This document shows, piece after piece, positions 52,951 to 61,912 of a stretch of DNA of 64,000 nt (its first letter is position 1; every line of letters begins with the position of its first letter). The position numbers were made by a program, and so were the translations under genes. The notes under the pieces are model-generated. The model did no database searches. It was not told the origin of the DNA and was given only the letters and a program-made list of their open reading frames with translations. Source of the DNA: Aliidiomarina minuta (GTDB lineage Bacteria; Pseudomonadota; Gammaproteobacteria; Enterobacterales; Alteromonadaceae); NCBI RefSeq assembly GCF_003987145.1, contig NZ_PIPL01000003.1, positions 253,691-317,690 on the forward strand, given 5' to 3'.

Positions 52951-54696
52951 TTAATTACTCAGTTTTTTCAGGTGCTCCGTAAAGTCGGCTGCATTCATAA
53001 AGCCAGTGACTCTCTGTTGGCTGACTTCTTCCCCTTCAGGGTTGAAGAATAAAATAGTAGGCAAACCTAATACCTGATATTCGCTAAGTAATTCGGTGTT
53101 AATGCTATTAGTGCGGGTGACATCGGCCTGGATAAGACGCATGTCTGCTAATTGTTGTTGTACCTGCGGGTCACTGAAAGTGTAAATTTCCAGCTCTTTA
53201 CAGGCTACACACCAGTCTGCATATAAGTCCAGCATGACCCACTGACCATTGTCTGTGGCTTCTGCGACTACTTGCTGAACTTCAGCAAGATCAGTCACAG
53301 GTTCAAATTCAAGATGATTGGCATAAGAACCATCCAGATAAGGTTTCTGCCAGAGGATGCCTGCTGTAAGCAGGGCGCCCAGTATGACGGCGGTTAGCAT
53401 GCGGCCAGGGTTTCTCAGGTGCGGCCACAGACTCCGTATAATTAAAATCACGCTAAACAGGAAGAACGCAATCCAAAGCGCAGCAGCCCAATACATGGGA
53501 ATGAGTCGTTCTAGTAAAAACAGCGCGACGGCTAAAAGCAGCAGACCGAAGATCAGTTTGACGCTATTCATCCAGGGGCCAGCCTTAGGAAGCAGTTTGC
53601 CCCCCGAAGCACCGATGATCATCAACGGAATCCCCATGCCGATACTGAGTGCATAGAGAATTATACCGCCGGTGAAAACATCGCCTGACTGAGCGATAAA
53701 CAGCAATGCACCGGATAACGGCGCTGTAGTGCAAGGAGAAGCTATCACTCCAGACAGTGCGCCCATGGCAAATACGCCGGGGTAGGCACCGCCTTTCTGT
53801 TTTTGACTTAAGGTATTGATCCTATTTTGCACGCTGGCCGGTAGTTGCAGGGTATAAAGGCCAAACATGCCCAGCGCCAGTACCACAAAAATGATGGCCA
53901 GGGTAAGCAGAATGGCTGGGTGTTGCATATACGCCTGGTATTGCATACCCGCCAGAGCAACCAGGATACCCAGTGCGGTATAAGTAACGGCCATGCCCTG
54001 CACATAAACAAAAGAAAGTAAGAAGCCACGGCTTGCTGTGAGCTTTCCTTTCTGGCCACCGATAATGGCGGCAACTATCGGATACATGGGGAAAACGCAG
54101 GGGGTAAAAGCCAGGCCTACACCCAAAATGAAAAACAGCGCCAGGGCCCAGATTAGGTTGTCACCCTGCAAAATGGAAAAAAGCCCGCCACTGTCAAAAC
54201 TCTGCGCTTCAGAGAAGTCCTGTAATTGCCCCGGCTCACGCTCACTAACGCCATCGCCGACCTGATTGAGGTAAACGGTTTTTACGGTAGGGGCATAACA
54301 TAAGCCCGCATCGGCACAGCCCTGATAGCGTATGTATAAAGTGTCGCCCTGATTGACTGATGCCAGTTGGATAGTGATTTCCACTGAATCCCGGTAAATA
54401 AAAACATCGCCAAAAAATTCATCGCTATATTCATCAGCCCGGGGTAACGGCTGAACTTCTGCTATTTTGTATTCAGGTTCATAAAAGAAACGGTGCTGAT
54501 ACAGATAGTAACCTTCTTCAATCTGCCAGCGTATGATCAGGAGGTCGTCCTGCTGCTCGTAATCAAACTGAAAGGCCTGGTCGACAGGCAGAAAGTCACT
54601 GTTACTAGTGACATTACCCGGATTGAAATTTTGTGCGTGACTGCCTGCAGCGAATAGAAACAGCCAGGTCAGTAACAGGGGGCGTAAATACTTCAT
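52951..54696 (-). CDS. dsbD: Thiol:disulfide interchange protein DsbD
   Basis: Carries electrons from cytoplasmic thioredoxin to periplasmic DsbC and other partners. 581 residues with signal peptide. The alpha domain has Cys in CADAGLC, the membrane domain has FTPCVFPMYP and SPCTTAPLSG, and the C-terminal thioredoxin fold has the DWCVACKELE motif. The start overlaps the cutA stop by one base. Confidence 0.95.
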   Translation of the reverse strand: MKYLRPLLLTWLFLFAAGSHAQNFNPGNVTSNSDFLPVDQAFQFDYEQQDDLLIIRWQIEEGYYLYQHRFFYEPEYKIAEVQPLPRADEYSDEFFGDVFIYRDSVEITIQLASVNQGDTLYIRYQGCADAGLCYAPTVKTVYLNQVGDGVSEREPGQLQDFSEAQSFDSGGLFSILQGDNLIWALALFFILGVGLAFTPCVFPMYPIVAAIIGGQKGKLTASRGFLLSFVYVQGMAVTYTALGILVALAGMQYQAYMQHPAILLTLAIIFVVLALGMFGLYTLQLPASVQNRINTLSQKQKGGAYPGVFAMGALSGVIASPCTTAPLSGALLFIAQSGDVFTGGIILYALSIGMGIPLMIIGASGGKLLPKAGPWMNSVKLIFGLLLLAVALFLLERLIPMYWAAALWIAFFLFSVILIIRSLWPHLRNPGRMLTAVILGALLTAGILWQKPYLDGSYANHLEFEPVTDLAEVQQVVAEATDNGQWVMLDLYADWCVACKELEIYTFSDPQVQQQLADMRLIQADVTRTNSINTELLSEYQVLGLPTILFFNPEGEEVSQQRVTGFMNAADFTEHLKKLSN

Positions 54697-55019
54697 TAGT
54701 TTTCAGTTACGTCCTTTATCCAGTTGAGATACGCGGGCAAACCTGCGTTGATATCGAGCGCAATAATCTCTGGAACATCATATGGGTGTGCTTGCTGAAG
54801 TAGGTTCTGCAGAGCTTCGAAACAAGGCGCCTGTGTTTTAATTAACAGCAGTACTTCATTGTCCTGCTCAATTTTACCTTCCCATTCATATACAGATACC
54901 AGTTGCGGCACTATATTGACACAGGCGGCCAGCTTTTGTTCCACCACCAGGCGGGCAAGCTGACTGGCGGTATCCTGATCCGGAACCGTGCATAAAACCA
55001 GTTGCGTGTCGCTACTCAT
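54696..55019 (-). CDS. cutA: Divalent cation tolerance protein CutA
   Basis: 107-residue trimeric CutA1 family protein. LAACVNIVPQLVSVYEWEGKI and AHPYDVPEIIALDI are conserved signatures. Precise role is unsettled although linked to copper tolerance. It leads into dsbD through a TAATG overlap, as these genes often pair. Confidence 0.93.
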   Translation of the reverse strand: MSSDTQLVLCTVPDQDTASQLARLVVEQKLAACVNIVPQLVSVYEWEGKIEQDNEVLLLIKTQAPCFEALQNLLQQAHPYDVPEIIALDINAGLPAYLNWIKDVTEN

Positions 55020-55045
55020 ATATTGCTACCTGTTTTTCGTTACCG

Positions 55046-55074
55046 GTTGAAACCAGGGATATGATGCCCCATCT
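55046..55074 (+). promoter_or_regulatory. Sigma-32 (heat-shock) promoter of fxsA
   Basis: GTTGAAA (55046-55052) and CCCCATCT (55067-55074) are separated by 14 bases. The -10 matches CCCCATNT fully and the -35 matches CTTGAAA in six of seven bases. Confidence 0.7.
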
Positions 55075-55103
55075 GTTTAATAACACCAAGTCAGGATTTT
55101 TAT

Positions 55104-55646
55104 ATGTTTCGAATATTATTACTACTATTTATCGTTCTGCCGATCATTGAAATCGCCGTGCTGCTGCAAATTGGTAGCTGGCTGGGTGGCTGGACTACAT
55201 TATTTTTAATAATCCTGACAGCGGTCGCGGGGGCTTCTCTGGTTCGCCAGCAGGGTATGCAGAACTGGATGCGGGCGCAGCAGCGCATGGCCAGTGGTGA
55301 AATGCCCGGCATCGAAATGGCAAATGGCATTCTTATATTTGTGGCGGGTATTGTACTTATAACACCAGGTTTTGTGACTGATGCTGTAGGCCTGCTGTTG
55401 TTGCTTCCTGTTACGCGTGCACCGATCGCCAGAGCACTGATGAAAAAACTGCTAGTGCGCGGTGGACAGCCCGGTGCAGGTGGTTTTGCTCACTTTCAGT
55501 TTCAACAGCGCCGTCAGAGCGGACAGCAGTCTCCGTTTGGGCGTCAGCCGGGACAGCAGGATAAAGACGGCACTGTGATTGACGGTGAGTACGAACGTAA
55601 ACATGAGACGAATTCGCAATTGTCTGATAAAGACGATGAAAAATAG
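55104..55646 (+). CDS. fxsA: FxsA family membrane protein
   Basis: 180 residues with hydrophobic helices (about 1-20, 25-45, 75-110) and a cytoplasmic Gln/Arg-rich tail. In E. coli FxsA overproduction suppresses F exclusion of phage T7. It lies upstream of groES as in E. coli and its own heat-shock promoter is present. The biochemical function is not established. Confidence 0.9.
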   Translation: MFRILLLLFIVLPIIEIAVLLQIGSWLGGWTTLFLIILTAVAGASLVRQQGMQNWMRAQQRMASGEMPGIEMANGILIFVAGIVLITPGFVTDAVGLLLLLPVTRAPIARALMKKLLVRGGQPGAGGFAHFQFQQRRQSGQQSPFGRQPGQQDKDGTVIDGEYERKHETNSQLSDKDDEK

Positions 55647-55665
55647 ATTTTTTTTTCGTATGCCC

Positions 55666-55693
55666 CTTGGATTCCTGCACGCAGGCCCCATTT
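55666..55693 (+). promoter_or_regulatory. Sigma-32 promoter of groES-groEL
   Basis: CTTGGA (55666-55671) and CCCCATTT (55686-55693) are 14 bases apart. The region CCCCTTGGA...CCCCATTT closely mirrors the E. coli groE heat-shock promoter. Confidence 0.72.
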
Positions 55694-55773
55694 TGCATAC
55701 ATCTGAAATTTAACACCGGCCTGATTTCAGGTCTTTCGTTATATCAACATAAGAGTATGGGAGTACTTACAAA

Positions 55774-56064
55774 ATGAAACTTCGTCCTTTGCATGATCGC
55801 GTGATTATTAAGCGTGCTGAAGCGGAAAGTAAATCAGCGGGCGGCATCGTGTTGACAGGGTCAGCAGCCGAGAAGTCTACACGTGGTGAAATTGTAGCCG
55901 TTGGTAATGGCCGTATTCTGGATAACGGTGAAGTGAAGCCTCTGGACGTTAAAGTTGGCGACAAAGTGTTGTTCAGCGAAGGTTACGGCGTGAAAACCGA
56001 GAAACTGGATGGTGAAGAAGTACTGATCATGAGTGAATCAGACATTCTGGCTATCGTAGAGTAA
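55774..56064 (+). CDS. groES: Co-chaperonin GroES
   Basis: 96-residue lid of the GroEL cage. RPLHDRVIIKRAEAESKSAGG opens it and GYGVKTEKLDGEEVLI follows; the mobile loop (SAGGIVLTGSA) is intact. It is 35 bases before groEL and preceded by a sigma-32 promoter. Confidence 0.98.
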   Translation: MKLRPLHDRVIIKRAEAESKSAGGIVLTGSAAEKSTRGEIVAVGNGRILDNGEVKPLDVKVGDKVLFSEGYGVKTEKLDGEEVLIMSESDILAIVE

Positions 56065-56099
56065 TTTTGGTTAACCGAATTAAGTAAGGAATAAGAATC

Positions 56100-57737
56100 A
56101 TGGCAGCTAAAGAAGTTAAGTTTGGTAACACAGCACGTCAAAAAATGATGAAAGGCGTAAATGTTCTGGCCGACGCAGTAAAAGTTACTTTGGGCCCTAA
56201 AGGCCGCAACGTAGTGCTGGACAAATCATTTGGCGCTCCAACCATCACTAAAGATGGTGTCAGCGTAGCTAAAGAAATCGAACTGGAAGATAAGTTCGAA
56301 AATATGGGCGCGCAAATGGTTAAAGAAGTTGCGTCTAAAGCCAACGATGAAGCGGGTGACGGTACAACTACAGCAACAGTGCTGGCGCAGTCTATTGTTT
56401 CAGAAGGTCTGAAATCAGTTGCAGCGGGCATGAACCCAATGGATCTGAAGCGCGGTATCGATAAAGCAGTCATCGCGGCCGTTGAAGAACTGAAAAAAAT
56501 CTCTCAGCCTTGCGCTGACAGTAAAGCGATCGCTCAGGTAGGTACTATTTCTGCCAACTCCGATAAAACTATCGGTGAAATCATTGCTCAGGCAATGGAC
56601 AAAGTAGGTCAGGAAGGCGTTATCACTGTAGAAGAAGGCCAGGGCCTGCAGGACGAATTGGATGTGGTTGAAGGCATGCAGTTTGACCGTGGTTACCTGT
56701 CTCCTTACTTCATGAACAACCAGGAAGCTGGTCAGGTTGAATTGGAAAGCCCGCATATCCTGTTAGTAGATAAGAAAATCTCTAACATCCGTGAGCTGCT
56801 GCCAACTTTAGAAGCCGTGGCTAAGTCAGGTAAGCCATTGTTGCTTATCGCTGAAGATGTAGAAGGCGAAGCCTTAGCGACACTGGTAGTCAACAACATG
56901 CGCGGCATCGTTAAAGTTGCAGCTGTGAAAGCACCAGGTTTTGGTGACCGTCGTAAAGCTATGCTGCAGGACATCGCAGTACTGACCGGTTCTACCGTTA
57001 TTTCTGAAGAAGTTGGTATGGAACTGGAAAAAGCGCAGCTGGAAGATTTAGGTAGTGCTAAGCGTGTTGTGATCAATAAAGACAACACTACTATCGTTGG
57101 CGGTGCTGGCGATGAAGCGACTATTGAAGCGCGTGTTGAGCAGATTCGTAAGCAGATTGAAGACACGTCCTCTGATTATGACCGCGAAAAATTGCAGGAA
57201 CGTCTGGCTAAGTTAGCTGGCGGTGTTGCTGTCATTAAGGTTGGCGCTGCCACCGAAATGGAAATGAAAGAGAAAAAAGCACGTGTTGAAGATGCTCTGC
57301 ATGCAACACGCGCTGCGGTTGAAGAAGGCGTTGTACCTGGTGGTGGTGTTGCTCTGGTTCGTGCAGCAAGCATGCTGGCAGACCTGCGTGGCGACAACGA
57401 AGACCAGAACGTAGGCATTAAAGTAGCCTTACGTGCGATGGAGTCTCCGTTACGTCAAATCGCGACCAACGCTGGTGCAGAAGCCTCTGTTGTGACTAAT
57501 AAGGTCAAAGAAGGCACAGGTAACTATGGTTACAATGCTGGTAATGACACTTATGGTGACATGCTGGAAATGGGCATCCTGGATCCAACTAAGGTGACCC
57601 GTTCAGCACTGCAGTTCGCAGCTTCTATTGCCGCATTGATGATTACTACCGAAGCTATGATTGCGGATATCCCGCAAGATGAGCCTGCCGGTGGTGGCAT
57701 GCCTGGTGGAGACATGGGCATGGGCGGCATGATGTAA
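56100..57737 (+). CDS. groEL: Chaperonin GroEL
   Basis: 545 residues, standard length. Motifs are LGPKGRNVVLDKSFGAP, DGTTTATVLA, and the GGM-rich C-terminal tail. Codons are strongly biased towards the highly expressed set. One of the two-gene groE operon. Confidence 0.98.
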   Translation: MAAKEVKFGNTARQKMMKGVNVLADAVKVTLGPKGRNVVLDKSFGAPTITKDGVSVAKEIELEDKFENMGAQMVKEVASKANDEAGDGTTTATVLAQSIVSEGLKSVAAGMNPMDLKRGIDKAVIAAVEELKKISQPCADSKAIAQVGTISANSDKTIGEIIAQAMDKVGQEGVITVEEGQGLQDELDVVEGMQFDRGYLSPYFMNNQEAGQVELESPHILLVDKKISNIRELLPTLEAVAKSGKPLLLIAEDVEGEALATLVVNNMRGIVKVAAVKAPGFGDRRKAMLQDIAVLTGSTVISEEVGMELEKAQLEDLGSAKRVVINKDNTTIVGGAGDEATIEARVEQIRKQIEDTSSDYDREKLQERLAKLAGGVAVIKVGAATEMEMKEKKARVEDALHATRAAVEEGVVPGGGVALVRAASMLADLRGDNEDQNVGIKVALRAMESPLRQIATNAGAEASVVTNKVKEGTGNYGYNAGNDTYGDMLEMGILDPTKVTRSALQFAASIAALMITTEAMIADIPQDEPAGGGMPGGDMGMGGMM

Positions 57738-57762
57738 TCCTGCTGTCTGCTTAACAAACAAG

Positions 57763-57793
57763 AAGCCGCACTTCACAGTGCGGCTTTTTTTTT
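57763..57793 (+). terminator. Rho-independent terminator after groEL
   Basis: AAGCCGCACT and AGTGCGGCTT form a 10-bp stem with a four-base loop followed by a T run. Confidence 0.92.
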
Positions 57794-57884
57794 AACAGAA
57801 TTTACAGTTTTATTGATGTAATTTGCGGCTAATCCTATAGTGTTAATAAGCAACACTTTTTGAAACTTGAGCTGGGAGGTTAAT

Positions 57885-58400
57885 ATGCGTTCCAAATTAT
57901 TACTTGGTGTAATGGCAGGGATGCTGATTTATCCTTTTTCTGCGCTCAGCGCGGAGCTTGATTTAACCTGGGAAAACCCGGAGTCTTATACTGACTTACA
58001 AGAAGCAGATGAGCATCGGAATCGTTTTAGAGAACGTACTTTAAACGCGTTAGAAAGTAAATTTAATCAGTTGGCGGAATGGCTTCCTGAGGACCAGGTT
58101 CTTGTTATCAAAGTTACAGATGTTGATCTGGCTGGTCGTGTGGAACCGATGCGTACAGGTGCCGGGTTGCAACGAGTGCGTGTAATTCGCTCTTTGCATC
58201 AGCCGCGTATGAGCCTGGAATACCAGCTCCAGGCGAGCGATGGTAGTGTTCTTGAGGAAGGTACAGAATCCCTTCGTGGGCGTGGCCACATGGATCATGG
58301 CCGGATAATTGCCTCACAGGATCGTGAGCATGTTCGTTTTGAAAGTGAAATGATAGAGCGCTGGTTCCGTTCTACCTTTGCTGATTATCTGCAAGATTAA
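57885..58400 (+). CDS. DUF3016-like exported protein
   Basis: 171 residues with signal peptide (about 1-22, ends SALS-AE). The mature part contains LTWENPESYTDLQEADEHRNRF and DVDLAGRVEP, which resemble DUF3016 proteins of gammaproteobacteria. No function is known. ATG 57885 follows the ribosome site GGGAGG. Confidence 0.75.
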   Translation: MRSKLLLGVMAGMLIYPFSALSAELDLTWENPESYTDLQEADEHRNRFRERTLNALESKFNQLAEWLPEDQVLVIKVTDVDLAGRVEPMRTGAGLQRVRVIRSLHQPRMSLEYQLQASDGSVLEEGTESLRGRGHMDHGRIIASQDREHVRFESEMIERWFRSTFADYLQD

Positions 58401-58498
58401 AGTTTTGCCGGCTGTGGGCGATAAAAGGCCGAGGTCTATTTATAATTAAGTACCTTATTCACTCACTTGAATACGTGGTTTAACACGTAGGAGGGTTC

Positions 58499-58681
58499 AT
58501 GGAAGTATCAATGAATGGCCAGCAAGCGCTTGAAATCAAAGGCCTTCAGATGGCGAGTAATCAACAGAAAGCAGATGGCCAGGCAACGTTACAGTTACTG
58601 GAAGCTGCTGCTGTAGAGACCAGCGTCGGCAATGCAGCACCCAGTGCTGCGGTCGGAAATAACATCAATACCACAGCTTAA
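58499..58681 (+). CDS. Small YjfB-like (putative motility) protein
   Basis: 60 residues with a strong AGGAGGG site. Layout MEVSMNGQQALEIKGLQMAS...QATLQLLEAA...VGNNINTTA is close to the YjfB_motility family (Gln-rich helix, LLE block, GxxI terminus). It is suggestive, not certain. The end overlaps epmB, which is convergent. Confidence 0.55.
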   Translation: MEVSMNGQQALEIKGLQMASNQQKADGQATLQLLEAAAVETSVGNAAPSAAVGNNINTTA

Positions 58682-59691
58682 AGCTGTAAATTGATAGGCG
58701 TTTTACTGCTTTCTCCAGCTATTTCACGAACTAGCTTGGGCACCAGAAAGCCAGGTAAGCGTTTTAGTAATTCCGCCATTATCAGGTTGGCTTTGGCATC
58801 ACTGACAGCAAAGTGCGCTGCCCCAGCCACCTTATCCAACTGGTGCAGGTAGTATGGCATCACATTGCTTTCAAATAACTGCTCACTTAAGGCGGCTAAG
58901 CAATCCGCACTGTCGTTTACTCCTTTTAACAACACACTTTGATTTAATAACCAAATACCTTGTTGTCGCCAGGAAGCAAGTTGAACTTGTAAGTTGTTAC
59001 TGATTTCCTGCGGATGGTTAGCATGAATAACGAGCAGGCACTGCAGACGGCTGGCGGCTAGACGGTTGGAAAGTTTCTGAGTAAGACGATCCGGAATAAC
59101 TACGGGTAAACGGGAATGAATGCGCAAGCGCGTTACTTGGGGTAGAGATTCAATTTCTGTTATTACTTTATCTAACTGATTGTCAGACGCCATCAGCGGG
59201 TCGCCGCCACTTAAAATGACTTCATTAATTTGCGGGTGCAAACGTATGTACTCGCAGATTTTCGCTAACGCTTGCTGATCTACCTTATGTTCCTGATAAG
59301 GAAAATGGCGGCGGAAGCAATAACGGCAATTCACTGCGCAACCGCCGCGCAGAATAATAAGGACTCTGGATGAGTACTTATGTAACAGACCAGGGCCAGC
59401 CTGGGCATTATCTTCCAATAATGGATCTGCAGTGTATCCTTCGGTTTCTTTAAACTCATCACTATGAGGCCAAACCTGGCGTAGCAAAGGGTCATCGGGG
59501 TTGCCGGGCTGCATGAGCGCAGCAAAAGCTTTAGGTACACGTAATGCAAAGAGTTGGCGTGCCGGAGCATGCTCTTTTACCCACGACTCGGGCAGTTGCA
59601 GGTCACTGGCCAGTTGCCAGGGATCTTTGTACGCCTGTGCCAGTTGGCGTTGCCAGTTATCTTGTGTTTCAAGCTGCTGAATTAAGGACAA
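58678..59691 (-). CDS. epmB: EF-P (R)-beta-lysine isomerase, radical SAM (EpmB)
   Basis: Radical SAM lysine 2,3-aminomutase that makes (R)-beta-lysine for EF-P modification. 337 residues; the cluster Cys motif is NCRYCFRRHFPY in GGCAVNCRYCF. It is divergent from efp, whose product it modifies together with EpmA. Confidence 0.94.
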   Translation of the reverse strand: MSLIQQLETQDNWQRQLAQAYKDPWQLASDLQLPESWVKEHAPARQLFALRVPKAFAALMQPGNPDDPLLRQVWPHSDEFKETEGYTADPLLEDNAQAGPGLLHKYSSRVLIILRGGCAVNCRYCFRRHFPYQEHKVDQQALAKICEYIRLHPQINEVILSGGDPLMASDNQLDKVITEIESLPQVTRLRIHSRLPVVIPDRLTQKLSNRLAASRLQCLLVIHANHPQEISNNLQVQLASWRQQGIWLLNQSVLLKGVNDSADCLAALSEQLFESNVMPYYLHQLDKVAGAAHFAVSDAKANLIMAELLKRLPGFLVPKLVREIAGESSKTPINLQL

Positions 59692-59803
59692 AATGCGGCC
59701 ATCAAAGAATACGTGAGTTTAGCCGTTATTTTACCTGAAATAGGCGCCGCTTTGGTTTATTATTGGGACAAAATGTATATGATCTCAAATGTGAGAGGAA
59801 AAA

Positions 59804-60373
59804 ATGGCAACTTATAGTACTAACGAATTTAAAGGCGGTCTGAAGATCATGCAGGACGGAGAGCCGTGTAGCATTGTCGAAAATGAAATGGTAAAACCAG
59901 GCAAAGGGCAGGCCTTTAACCGTGTTAAAATTCGTAAGTTGATCAGCGGTAAAGTGGTGGAAAAAACATTTAAGTCCGGAGAGTCGGTAGAAGCGGCCGA
60001 TGTGATCGATATCGATCTGGACTATTTGTACAATGACGGCGAATTCTGGCACTTTATGAATAACGAAACTTTTGAACAGATTCCTGCTGATAAAGCCGCG
60101 ATCGGCGATGCTGAGAAGTGGTTGGTTGAGCAAAATACCTGTACTTTGACTATTTGGGACGGAAAACCTATTAACGTGACGCCACCTAATTTTGTAGAGC
60201 TGGAAATTACTGAAACGGATCCTGGCCTGAAAGGTGATACGCAAGGCACTGGTGGGAAGCCTGCGACCTTAAGCACTGGTGCTGTAGTCAGGGTTCCGTT
60301 ATTTGTACAAACAGGCGAAGTTATTAAAGTTGATACGCGCAATGGTGAGTATGTGTCCCGCGTACAGAAGTAG
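59804..60373 (+). CDS. efp: Translation elongation factor P
   Basis: 189 residues with three beta domains. The modified Lys34 is in MVKPGKGQAFNRVKIR, as in E. coli. It relieves stalling at polyproline. Ends at a terminator before epmA. Confidence 0.97.
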   Translation: MATYSTNEFKGGLKIMQDGEPCSIVENEMVKPGKGQAFNRVKIRKLISGKVVEKTFKSGESVEAADVIDIDLDYLYNDGEFWHFMNNETFEQIPADKAAIGDAEKWLVEQNTCTLTIWDGKPINVTPPNFVELEITETDPGLKGDTQGTGGKPATLSTGAVVRVPLFVQTGEVIKVDTRNGEYVSRVQK

Positions 60374-60390
60374 AAAGCATAATTAAACTG

Positions 60391-60419
60391 AAAGCGGTGT
60401 TTTAGACACCGCTTTTTTA
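60391..60419 (+). terminator. Terminator after efp
   Basis: AAAGCGGTGT and ACACCGCTTT form a 10-bp stem with a five-base loop and a T run. Its position 15 bases before epmA suggests partial readthrough. Confidence 0.9.
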
Positions 60420-60433
60420 TTGGGGGCATTAAA

Positions 60434-61405
60434 ATGACCGATTGGAAGCCCAGCGCCGATATTGCCATGATGCGAAAGCGCTCGTTGATGCAACAGACTA
60501 TTCGCAATTTCTTTGCTGAGCGTGGAGTGATGGAAGTGGAAACTCCCCTGCTGGGCCGTGCAGGGGTGACCGATCCCTATCTAGCCAATGCGACCACTTG
60601 TTTAAGGGGGCCTGGCTTGCCACAGGCTACTGAGTTCTGTCTACAGACCTCCCCTGAATACGCTATGAAGCGCCTACTCGCGTCGGGTTCGGGGTGTATT
60701 TTTCAAATAACTAAAGTAGTCAGAGATGACGAAATAGGGCGTTTTCACAATCCTGAATTTAGTCTGCTGGAGTGGTACCGGGTAGGGTTTGATGATCAGC
60801 AATTGATGCACGAAATTGATGAGTTGCTGCAATGTATTTTGCAAACTGAGAATGCCGAGAGGGTTAGTTATCAGCAGGTTTTTATGAATAACCTGGGTAT
60901 AGACCCGTTAACGGATGAAGGCTTGCAAAAGTTGCGCAGCTATCTGTGTGTACAAGGCTTTAAGCATATCGCAGCGGACGAAAAGGATACCGATGTATTG
61001 CTTCAGTTAGCAATGACTCACTTGATTGAACCTGTGATTGGTCAACTGAGGCCTTGTTTTATTTATAATTTTCCAGCGTCACAGGCAGCTCTTGCTCGAC
61101 TAGATAACGCAGACCCCAGAGTGTCAAAGCGTTTTGAGCTGTACTATAAGGGCATTGAGCTAGCTAATGGATTTGATGAACTAACTGATTTTAAGGAACA
61201 GGCGTTACGTTTTGAGCAGGATAATATCCGGCGTCAGCAGTTGGGCCTGCCAGAGTCTGTGGTAGATAATCGGCTGTTAGAAGCTCTGAAACATGGATTG
61301 CCCGCCTGCGCTGGGGTTGCGCTTGGGTTGGATCGTCTATTAATGCTGCATACCGGGGTTTCCCATATAGACAAGGTACTGGCGTTCCCAATTTTGCGGG
61401 CCTGA
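60434..61405 (+). CDS. epmA: EF-P lysyltransferase EpmA (PoxA/GenX)
   Basis: LysRS-like synthetase that attaches beta-lysine to EF-P Lys34. 323 residues covering a catalytic core only, without an anticodon domain. Class II motifs are RHNPEFSLLEWYR-like GRFHNPEFSLLEWYRV and GVALGLDRLLML. It sits after efp, with epmB on the other side; epmC is not seen. Confidence 0.95.
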   Translation: MTDWKPSADIAMMRKRSLMQQTIRNFFAERGVMEVETPLLGRAGVTDPYLANATTCLRGPGLPQATEFCLQTSPEYAMKRLLASGSGCIFQITKVVRDDEIGRFHNPEFSLLEWYRVGFDDQQLMHEIDELLQCILQTENAERVSYQQVFMNNLGIDPLTDEGLQKLRSYLCVQGFKHIAADEKDTDVLLQLAMTHLIEPVIGQLRPCFIYNFPASQAALARLDNADPRVSKRFELYYKGIELANGFDELTDFKEQALRFEQDNIRRQQLGLPESVVDNRLLEALKHGLPACAGVALGLDRLLMLHTGVSHIDKVLAFPILRA

Positions 61406-61433
61406 GGAGAGAGCACTAGCTTTTAGGTATCGT

Positions 61434-61450
61434 ATGTTATATTATTACAG
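61434..61450. promoter_or_regulatory. Zur-like operator upstream of the MerC-like gene
   Basis: ATGTTATATTATTACAG matches the Zur consensus ATGTTATAWTATAACAT in all but two bases. It lies 37 bases before the MerC-like start and overlaps the AT-rich promoter region. Confidence 0.55.
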
Positions 61451-61486
61451 TGTATTCTTGTTTTAAATCTTAGGTACTCTCAGCAT

Positions 61487-61912
61487 ATGAATCATAAACC
61501 ATTCGATAAAACCAGCATCTGGCTCGCGCTTTTTTGCGCGTTGCATTGCTTACTGGTACCGGTCTTGCTGCCGACCTTGTCGCTAATGGGTTTATCGTTT
61601 CTAGGCATGCTTTGGCTAGAACGTATGGTGCTGACTGTGAGCCTTTTGATTGGTGGTATCGCTGTGGTTATAGGGATGCGCCACCATCGCAGCCTGATTC
61701 CACTAGTGATGTTGAGTGCTGGCGGCCTGCTTTATTTTAATAAACATGCTTTTAGTCACGAAATTGAATATGTCATGATTATATTGGGTTCTGTTCTCAT
61801 TATTTCAGCACATGTTATGAATCTTCATCTGTGCCGGGTGCATAGAGTCGCTGAGTGCAGCGCAGTTGACGATAAAATCAGTGCAGATCCGGCACCAGAG
61901 ACAAGCGCTTAA
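61487..61912 (+). CDS. MerC domain membrane protein
   Basis: 141 residues with four predicted membrane helices, containing ALHCLLVPVLLP (a Cys-His motif in helix 1) and a C-terminal LHLCRVH, the MerC-type metal-binding pattern. No mer operon is nearby. With the Zur-like box upstream, a zinc or general metal role is more likely than mercury. Ends 4 bases inside the convergent trmA. Confidence 0.75.
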   Translation: MNHKPFDKTSIWLALFCALHCLLVPVLLPTLSLMGLSFLGMLWLERMVLTVSLLIGGIAVVIGMRHHRSLIPLVMLSAGGLLYFNKHAFSHEIEYVMIILGSVLIISAHVMNLHLCRVHRVAECSAVDDKISADPAPETSA

